Notes under the pieces: model-generated
Told to the model about the DNA's origin: nothing
What the model saw: only the letters and a program-made list of their open reading frames with translations
Database searches by the model: none
Position numbers and translations under genes: made by a program
Assembly: GCA_000695325.1 (NCBI GenBank)
Contig: AVPN01001453.1
Location: 1 to 22,958 of the forward strand
DNA length: 22,958 bases
From: Pleurobrachia bachei
Taxonomy: Eukaryota; Ctenophora; Tentaculata; Cydippida; Pleurobrachiidae
Direction of reading: 5' to 3'
Part shown: positions 17,101 to 22,958 of the stretch, one piece after another
Layout: the number at the start of each line of letters is the position of its first letter
Numbering within the stretch: the first letter of the stretch is position 1

Positions 17101-19274
17101 ACCAAGTGCGGTTGTGTAAGGACGGAATGTGGAGTAACGTGATAGTGGACGATTACTTTCCCTGTTCAGTAACCACCCGGAGAATGATATTCGCACAGAG
17201 CGACCGGAAACAATTGTAGGTCACTAGACCGTAACTAGCCGGTAACTATGGAGTTACCTGGTGGTTACTATAGGGAGCTACTAGAAATTTGGCACAAGCA
17301 AAACTATAAATAGCTCTCCACATGGCTCATAATAAATCATTACTCGCTCCTTTTAGGTGGGTCCAACTGATAGAGAAAGCGGTTGCCAAGTTATTTGGAA
17401 GTTACCATAGTCTTCGTGCTGGCCACTGCAGTGAGGGTTTACAACTCTTAACTGGAGCTCCAATTGAATGTCTGAAGATGGCAGATTACTCAGAAGACGT
17501 GGACTTATTTTGGGGTAATTGTCATGTCAATCATGTTAGTAGTGGCTAATCAAAAAATTTTGAACATATTTTTTACCTGATTCCCCTGCCCAGGAATGAT
17601 GCTAAGTAATAAGGAAGCAGGGTACCCAGTGGGTGTATGTTGTATGGCGGACAACGCCGCTGAATTAGGACTTACTACACGACACGCTTACTCTCTGTTA
17701 AACTTATACAGGTATGTGATCTAGGTCAATAATCATCGATCATGTGTATGAACCTAAAACACAATCCAGGTTTACATTCTGAATCTTGATAGCCTAAATC
17801 ACTATCCTAATCTCACAATCCTACATACAGACAACAATGTTCAAGAAATGTTATTGTTTGTGAAAATCCCCATAGTAACGTAGCATCTCTAACATAAACA
17901 ACTCCTTCCCCATAGTAACGAAAGTGTGCGGTTGGTTCAACTCCGAAATCCCTGGGCGCGAGACACCTGGGTTGGTCGCTATAGCAACCGCTGTCCCCTT
18001 TGGACGGAGGAACTTAGGACGGAGTTGATGGTTTTTGAAGATTCCCCTGAGGCAGTTTTTTGGATGGAATTAGGGGATTTTGTAAAGTATTTCAGCACAA
18101 TGGACGTGTGCAAGCTGCATAGGGTAAGTACACGCTTGTACAAAGTGATTTGTATAGGGTAAGTAAGCCACTGCCCTTTCTAACCATCACTCCCTAACCA
18201 CCCCTTCCCCCAGGGCTGGAAAGAATGGCGGCTCAGTGGTGTGTTCCCCTGCTCATCCTCCCACAACACGAGTGTCAGTTACATTAGTGTTGCAGAAACT
18301 ACCTCCCTGGACATAACCCTGATTCAGCCGTGTAGTAGGGGTAATAACGGGGATCCGATAGTGGACCTGAGTGTGGCATTGTTTCGGTGTGAGGGGAGTG
18401 AACCTGCCAGTTTAGTGGAGTACAGCAGCAGGTAACCATGGCAACATAATAGTAACCATGGCAACAGAATACATAAGAATAACATCCCAAAAAGAGTAAC
18501 ACTAATTTGTCACCTACAACAGTCTAACACCCCCCATCCCCCACTAGGTCACTACACAGCTCAGTAACGTGCAGTACCCTAATTACCCCTGGCACCTACA
18601 TAGCAGTTCCCATGGCATTTCTACACCTAGCAGAGGGGAGTGATCGGGAGCCTAGTTATGTCCTGGCTGTCTTTCTGGATAAGGAATCATCTTGTGTCTG
18701 GCAGGGTGAGAAATGAAACTTATTAACTGCAGCCCTGATTCTTTTTTTCTCTTGCAAGTAGGGCACTCAGTCAGTTCTTTTCCTATTTCCCATATGGCCC
18801 ATTATAGGGTCCCAACCAGGTCTGAATCGCCTGGAGAGGCTATTTTGACCTAACAACTGAACATCTCTCCCAGGTACAGTAAAACCAGAGCTCGTCTCGG
18901 ACGTCCTATATAGAATAGTAACCACGCGGGGCGAACACAAACAAGCCCTCCAAGGTTGCTCCATCTACCAACTAAACCACAAAGTTGCCGGTCTTGTTCT
19001 CGCGGTTGAAAACCGAGATCCACGCCGGTGGTTTCACATATCCTGTGATAACCACACAACCACAAATGTGGTTAGCACTCGAGGGGTTATCTCTACTTCA
19101 GATAAGATAGCTCCTCTGAGTAAGATGATTGTGACAATACTGACTCAGTTGCATGAGACGTGTGGGTTTAAAATTCAGAGTTCTTATAAGTTTAGTTTTA
19201 CGGAAGATGAGGGGACCGGAGAGGGACATGATCCGGAGGTGACGGGCGCACTACATAGGGTCTATCCACTCTAG
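14185..19274 (+). CDS. CAPN15: Calpain-15 (small optic lobes homologue), cytosolic cysteine protease
   Basis: Sixteen exons join in phase: 14185-14289, 14588-14703, 14812-14926, 15121-15207, 15439-15585, 15874-16169, 16333-16468, 16613-16697, 16871-16972, 17095-17215, 17357-17514, 17594-17711, 17916-18123, 18214-18431, 18548-18705 and 18874-19274, giving 856 residues (human about 1086). Three RanBP2-type zinc fingers (WRCTHC..VCSAC, WACHRC..VCGSC, WVCGGC..QCSKC) lie in the N-terminal 215 residues; human CAPN15 has five. A low-complexity linker follows. The calpain protease core starts near FVDDSFRP and has an intact triad: Cys about 368 (GDCWLLSSL), His about 520 (TTRHAYSLL) and Asn about 540 (LRNPWA). 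The C-terminus is the SOH region (GCSIYQLNHKVAGL) in place of penta-EF hands, so this is a non-classical calpain. Introns 1 and 3 split fingers 1 and 2 at the same position, before VCxxC. Confidence 0.95.
14325..14389. repeat. Perfect 65-bp palindrome in CAPN15 intron 1
   Basis: Arms of 32 bases (14325-14356 and 14358-14389) are exact reverse complements separated by a single T. The inner part is GGATCCGTGTGG-T-CCACACGGATCC. Such a spacer-free perfect repeat is rare because it extrudes and is normally lost, so it is probably recent. It lies 36 bases past the exon-1 donor and would form a strong hairpin in the pre-mRNA. Confidence 0.95.
14550..14594 (+). repeat. Repeated CAGGTATG acceptor strings before CAPN15 exon 2
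   Basis: TTTCAGGTATGCTCAGG (about 14548-14564) precedes the true acceptor TGTCAGGTATGTTCGG by 36 bases, and both carry CAG|GTATG. Use of the upstream copy would insert 36 bases, preserving phase: its frame reads VCSGLISQFLSG and rejoins at VCSAC. Confidence 0.6.
15606..15668 (+). repeat. (GGTTT)n microsatellite in CAPN15 intron 5
   Basis: Eleven or so consecutive GGTTT units end in a T run. Simple sequence. Confidence 0.9.
16001..16107 (+). repeat. CAPN15: Coding minisatellite with three perfect CRE palindromes (CAPN15 exon 6)
   Basis: Four imperfect units encode VTSPAGNNGN, VTSPAGNHGN, MMSPRD and VTSPRD. Three contain a perfect TGACGTCA (CREB/ATF site) and the third unit the variant TGATGTCA. 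A perfect RFX palindrome (GTAACCATGGTAAC, 16049-16062) spans two of them. The segment lies in the disordered linker between the zinc fingers and the protease core. Confidence 0.8.
17001..17072 (+). repeat. TTAACRATA-type short tandem repeat in CAPN15 intron 9
   Basis: About six degenerate copies of a 9- to 13-base TTAAC(A/G)AT(A/T) unit lie before exon 10. AT-rich simple sequence. Confidence 0.7.
17867..17920 (+). repeat. CAPN15: Duplicated splice acceptor of CAPN15 exon 13
   Basis: TCCCCATAGTAACG occurs at about 17867-17880, and CCCCATAGTAACG again 40 bases later, where CCATAG|TAACG is the true acceptor (exon start 17916). Use of the upstream copy would enter a stop within eight codons. Confidence 0.75.
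18432..18465. promoter_or_regulatory. Paired X-box palindromes, the first overlapping the exon-14 donor of CAPN15
   Basis: GTAACCATGGCAAC occurs at 18432-18445 and 18452-18465, a 20-base period. The first begins exactly at the intron's GT, so the splice donor (AG|GTAACC) is also half of an RFX palindrome. Confidence 0.6.
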
Positions 19275-19484
19275 ACTTAGAGTGGTACCATGTTGGGCCA
19301 ATGCTCTGACCACAGTTCTCGCGCTTATTTGAGAGCGATGAGATCAGGCCAATGCTCTGACAGGTAGTACCATTATTTTAGATGCAGAGGTAAAGCGATC
19401 TGATGCTCCGTGGTGCTAAGAGTTGTATTAGATTTTAGTTCTACGGAGTCTGAGCGTGTATACAAATGCTGATATTGAATTCTA

Positions 19485-19490
19485 AATAAA
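19485..19490 (+). terminator. CAPN15: CAPN15 polyadenylation signal AATAAA
   Basis: A canonical hexamer about 210 bases past the CAPN15 stop, followed within 40 bases by GT/T-rich sequence (GTGGGGTTTTTCAGTG). Confidence 0.65.
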
Positions 19491-19990
19491 CCGGGTTTGA
19501 GTAACAACAATATCAGTGGGGTTTTTCAGTGAACTTTCAGGGTTTTAGAACAAACCAAGTAAACAAACAACATTCCTATTTCACTTAAATATCCTAATTA
19601 TATATCTCATTACACTTATATTATGTACATATTATTATGTTAGTGTATCCTAGTAGAAGAGATTATTATGTTATTTTTTTACCTATCATGCATTAGCTCT
19701 ATCAAATTAATTTCTAACTACACCAGAAACAAACTATGCTAGCGTGTGTGTTTATGTGTATAGATTATTTAGCGTATAATGTACTTGGTTCATACGATAG
19801 TTAACAAACAAAACCCGTTAATCTTTTACTTTTGTTAACAATTTTTTAAAGGGGAAAACAAAACATGAAACCTTTTCAAAGATCTTATCAGACTAAAAAA
19901 ATAACATTCCTTCTTCAGAATCTTCAGAAGAATCTTCTCTCCAGGAACCGACCGAAACAAGTAAACAACCAATCAGAACTCGTTATTTAG

Positions 19991-20000
19991 GTCACGTGAC
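19991..20000. promoter_or_regulatory. Palindromic E-box GTCACGTGAC
   Basis: An exact 10-base palindrome fitting the USF/MITF/TFEB class (CLEAR-like) E-box, 46 bases past the stop of the - strand gene. A CCAATCAG lies about 15 bases before it. Promoter-type motifs in a convergent 3' region are unexpected; chance occurrence is possible. Confidence 0.35.
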
Positions 20001-20045
20001 TGGTTATCAGCCAAACAGGGACCATTTTTTCCTGATTTCCACATA

Positions 20046-20693
20046 TTACGAGTAGCAGAGTTGGATCTTTGTCTGGAACACAGCCCCAATAATGGGACCA
20101 GGGGGAATCCTCAACATTCTCATCAGCTCATCAAGCTCTCCCTCACAAACAAACTGGGCTCCCTTCGCTTGCAACTGAAGGTAGGTATTGTGTGATAAAG
20201 ATCTAGAAGTTAAATCAAACATGAGCAAATTTAAAAATACCTTGAAATCCAGAATTGGTCTGATATTTTCTATAACACCCCCACCCTAGCATTTATTTGT
20301 AAAACACTCTTCCCTATGCTTTCATTTTTTCAAATCCCCCTGTTTTCAGGACTTACAGCAGCCTGGAAACCCACTCCCCATCTTACTTACAGCAGCCTGG
20401 ATATCTCCGATGGTGGACTGTGGATCTCTGAGGATATCCTCTAGCGCCCTGGACTCCTTCTCAACAATCCTGTGCAGGTAATGTGTGAATAAATGTAATG
20501 TGTTCATTTCTCTATATCGATCTAACTGGGTTTAAAAATCAAGAAAAGATTCGGAGTTCCAATTAACAAATGAATTATGTGTTTTGACTTTTGAGACTCA
20601 CATTCACAAAGTGAGTGAACAATTAGAAACTTACGGTGCTGATGAGACAACTGTTGCCATAACAACGAGTAAAGCAAATAGGAACTTCTGCAT
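20046..20693 (-). CDS. Small secreted two-cysteine protein, 88 residues, unrecognised family
   Basis: Reading the - strand, exons 20693-20635, 20469-20391 and 20174-20046 join in phase (CC|G, then phase 0) with GTAAGT donors and CAG acceptors, and end in TAA. The N-terminus MQKFLFALLVVMATVVSSAP is a textbook signal peptide, likely cut after SSA. The mature part, about 69 residues, begins IVEKESRALEDILRD and looks helical and acidic. It then has LQAKGAQFVCEGEL, a Pro/Gly turn (RIPPGPIIGA) and the end FQTKIQLCYS. The only two cysteines could form one disulfide. There is no dibasic cleavage site, so a neuropeptide precursor is unlikely. A secreted effector or matrix protein is possible; no family is recognised. 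Exons are small and would be missed by ORF-length filters. Confidence 0.7.
20351..20400 (-). repeat. Duplicated 5' splice site of the secreted-protein gene exon 2
   Basis: On the - strand, CCAGGCTGCTGTAAGT appears twice, 34 bases apart. The upstream copy is the exon-2 donor. Use of the downstream one would add 34 bases and shift the frame. Confidence 0.8.
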
Positions 20694-20760
20694 CTTGAAA
20701 ATCTGTAAAACAGTCGACTGCCAACAAAATTTTAGTGAACTAAATCTCTCTACGATGTCG

Positions 20761-20767
20761 TTTTATA
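20761..20767 (-). promoter_or_regulatory. TATA-box candidate for the secreted-protein gene
   Basis: TATAAAA on the - strand lies about 70 bases upstream of the ATG at 20693, which would give a start site near 20735 and a 5' UTR of about 40 bases. Confidence 0.4.
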
Positions 20768-21077
20768 AAGCCCCTGGCCAACCCGAGGGAGTGGTTACTA
20801 TCATGTGACACGACCATCTGGTGGTTACTATTGTAACTAAATCTTGTCACTAAAAATAAATCATGAAACGGCAGTACAACTTCCGTAACAGATGGTGAGA
20901 TGACCGTACAATAGAGGGAGATTGAGAACAGTCAGGGAAAATTATAAAGAGCAGTAGGCACCTGTCATTGTATACGTGTTAATTAATCCTATTGTGACAT
21001 GGGGAGGGGCAGAGGGCTTGGTGACATGGTATTGCGAAGTCCCAGTGCCACTGTTATCTGGGATAAAGTATCAATTA

Positions 21078-21100
21078 GCTGAGATAACAGTTATCTCAGC
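21078..21100. repeat. Perfect 23-bp palindrome
   Basis: GCTGAGATAAC and GTTATCTCAGC around a single A. GTTATCT also recurs 27 bases upstream. Confidence 0.75.
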
Positions 21101-21732
21101 GTGAGAACGTCACGACTTGGGAATATGTACCTAAGTACAGAGTGGTGGGATCAGTTTGATTCTCGTCCGTCATAGTGATAGGGCCTATGAACTGTATTTA
21201 TACTGACAATGATCTCCAATTAAGATGCCACATACTTTATGACACACAGAATAGCTACAGTCCTGTCGACAACTACACTTCACCTCACGGATTTTTATTT
21301 CGCCCACCTAAACTGCTCTGTGGGGTCTCTAGCAATGTCTGAGTCGGTCTGAGAGTGTCTCTATCATGCCGGGCCAGCCTCTAGGGGCTGAAAATGGACC
21401 AAAAATGAAGTTTGGAATATACAGAAAAGAGCTATATGGGCTGGTCCGGAGGGTCAAAACTAACAGATTAGCTGCCGTGAAACTACCCGCAAGTCGATAT
21501 AACTCCCATAATTCATTTCACTGCCATCGACATTCACGCTGATCCTGGGGCGGGGGGAGGTAGAATGCGCGTTTATTACACTGCCTACAGACCAACTTTT
21601 ATTTGAATGTCGCTCTCGCGCCGGACAGACACGCGCGTGCAGCTGTGCAGCTGTGGTAGATAGATTTAGGGCCTACTAGGTCACTAGCAAGGTCAGCCAA
21701 AGACCCAAGAAAGTACCTGTGACAAGTTGATC

Positions 21733-21765
21733 ATCATGTAACATCATGTAACATCATGTAACATC
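21733..21765 (+). repeat. Three 12-bp tandem copies of ATCATGTAACAT
   Basis: Three consecutive CATCATGTAA units. Simple tandem repeat. Confidence 0.85.
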
Positions 21766-22394
21766 GTCACCTTTGCCTCCCCTTTTCAGGTAACTGCAGC
21801 TGTTTGCGTGTCCTTGTCCTGTAGATACCTGTGATAAAGGGAGTTAAATAATGAATTGACCACTTTGTTTCTATGTATAATTCTGTCGCTGGTAAATCAC
21901 AATCCTTCTCTGAAATGACCATATGTGATAATAAAAACCAAGTGCCACGAGAGGACTTATTAAGTACCTTAGACCGAGAGAGGGCGAGAGGGAGAGATGA
22001 CTGATGAGAGGGAAAAGAGATGTTCTGTCTCTTATTATAGAGAGTTGCAGCAGTATTTTGATTTGAATTAATGTTGTTTTTCTTCTAATTTTATGCGTTA
22101 AATATAATAAAATTTAAGATTTTTATTTCAAGCGCATGATGTAAAGAAACCGTTGCAGCAGCTGGCCCTTAGAAACCAAACAAAATATGGTGACTCAAAC
22201 TCACTTTCTTTGCAGATATAACAATTCCTCCAGAGTTGTTGTAATTTAAGAAAATTATCGCATCCTTCTCATCGATCCTCTCACTCATTCGCCATGTATT
22301 AGGCGTCACGGCAGTCGGCAATCGGCATGTCCACTTCTCCGCCGAATCTTAGGAGTAATGGTCATGAGAGCCTAGTATCTCGCACATCACTGTA

Positions 22395-22456
22395 GGGGCC
22401 ATTCAAAAATGACATCCATGGTTTTTTGTTTTTAACCCCCCCCTCCCTTCTTCCCC
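22395..22456 (+). repeat. Dispersed repeat, copy 2 (GGGGCCATT... family)
   Basis: GGGGCCATTCAAAAATGACA, then CCATGG, a T-rich run and a C-rich run, in the same order and orientation as at 721. The shared ordered core over about 60 bases argues against coincidence. Confidence 0.5.
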
Positions 22457-22794
22457 AAGCCTGTCCGTATCTCCCAGACCCCCACTTTCTCCCTATACGA
22501 ATTTCTTCCATTCACCAGTGTAATATTTCTTCAAAACCTGGGACTCCATCAACCCCTCCCTCCCCCTGTTCAGAGATGCCCAAAGTTGGCTAACCTCTCC
22601 CCTGCCCCTGGAAGTTCCTTTACCCGACTCTACTCCGAATTGTGAGTCCGGTAAATCGAGATGAACAGCACACGAAAAACACTCACCATTTGAGAAAACT
22701 GGAGTTACTGATGCATCACGATGTACGTAGCCAAGGGGCCATCTTAGATAGAAACATATATCAGCAAGGAATCAGTTGTCAGTCAACACCAGTA

Positions 22795-22958
22795 TACAGC
22801 TATGACATGCTATCTGGGAGTGGTATTGGTAGTTAGTAGTATATTGGGAGTGGAAGTGAAAGTGAGAGTAGTCAGTAGGAGTGGGAGCTATATAGCTTTG
22901 ACATCCTATCTGGGAGTGGTATTGGTAGTGGGAGTGGGAGTGGAAGTGGGAGTAGCCA
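22795..22958 (+). repeat. Minisatellite of GGGAGTGG-type units, cut by window end
   Basis: TATCTGGGAGTGGTATTGGT occurs twice, 97 bases apart, each preceded by AGCT(A/T)TGACAT and followed by degenerate GGGAGTGGAAGT repeats. The array continues past the window. Confidence 0.8.

Larger units (their letters stand above)
19275..20045. other. Convergent intergenic region between CAPN15 and the secreted-protein gene
   Basis: It holds the CAPN15 3' UTR. A direct repeat, GGCCAATGCTCTGAC, lies at about 19299 and 19349. Further along are AT-rich sequence, an inverted CCAAT-type CCAATCAG near 19969 and a perfect E-box at 19991. No gene is seen. Confidence 0.5.
20800..22630. other. Gene-poor right-hand region
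   Basis: No gene was recognised on either strand. It holds a short palindrome at 21078, a 12-bp triplication at 21733 and a dispersed repeat at 22395. Open frames are short and without signal peptide or domain. It probably includes the promoter side of the - strand gene. Confidence 0.45.

Noticed and set aside
19270-19440. tRNA or structured RNA near the GGCCAATGCTCTGAC repeats
   Set aside because: No A-box/B-box pair and no cloverleaf could be formed; only a direct repeat is supported.
20584-20808. 74-residue + frame over the secreted-protein signal exon
   Set aside because: The opposite strand gives an in-phase three-exon gene with a signal peptide, a far stronger explanation.
22642-22836. 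64-residue + frame at the right end
   Set aside because: Runs into a minisatellite and shows no signal peptide, domain or splice context.

Overview
The window looks like a gene-dense, intron-rich metazoan nuclear genome. Introns are short (about 65 to 500 bases) with canonical GT..AG ends, AATAAA signals are present, and most genes sit within a few hundred bases of each other. CAPN15 and DPM3 both point to an animal. The compact layout and the three genes with no recognisable relative suggest an early-branching animal such as a sponge, but the taxon is inferred and low-confidence.

Layout, left to right. Bases 1-500 are an eight-unit minisatellite. Its repeated frame reads VDQVQEVLPHTP, the first half of a CUE (ubiquitin-binding) domain, and it runs into an exon (501-580) that encodes the second half, so an AUP1/AMFR-like gene enters from the left. 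Bases 580-2760 are mostly non-coding, with a possible terminal exon at 1681-1764, a hairpin, a 51-bp duplication and a CpG-rich stretch with a perfect E2F site. A candidate two-exon, 50-residue gene lies at 2770-2997. A 13-exon leucine-rich-repeat gene (1099 aa, with a possible Elongin BC box) fills 3394-10215. Its terminal exon is preceded by a quadruplicated splice acceptor and followed by five further 117-bp copies of its own 3' end. An orphan type I membrane glycoprotein (11125-12521), DPM3 (12766-13849) and CAPN15 (14185-19274, 16 exons) follow on the + strand. Converging on them from the - strand is a three-exon gene for an 88-residue secreted protein (20046-20693). The last 2.1 kb hold only short repeats.

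The genes do not form one pathway. DPM3 belongs to the ER dolichol-phosphate-mannose synthase, and the CUE fragment suggests ER-associated degradation. CAPN15 is a cytosolic protease, and the LRR protein may be a ubiquitin-ligase receptor.

Two themes cut across the window. First, the palindrome GTNRCC-AT-RGYNAC, the RFX-family X-box, occurs perfectly about fifteen times. Eleven of these lie in the LRR-gene terminal array, one lies in a CAPN15 coding exon, and one overlaps a CAPN15 splice donor. Second, short tandem duplications repeatedly copy splice sites (at 1-500, 8106-8211, 9952-10091, 14550-14587, 17867-17920 and 20351-20400), and introns carry many near-perfect foldback palindromes. No viral element, CRISPR array, tRNA or rRNA was recognised.
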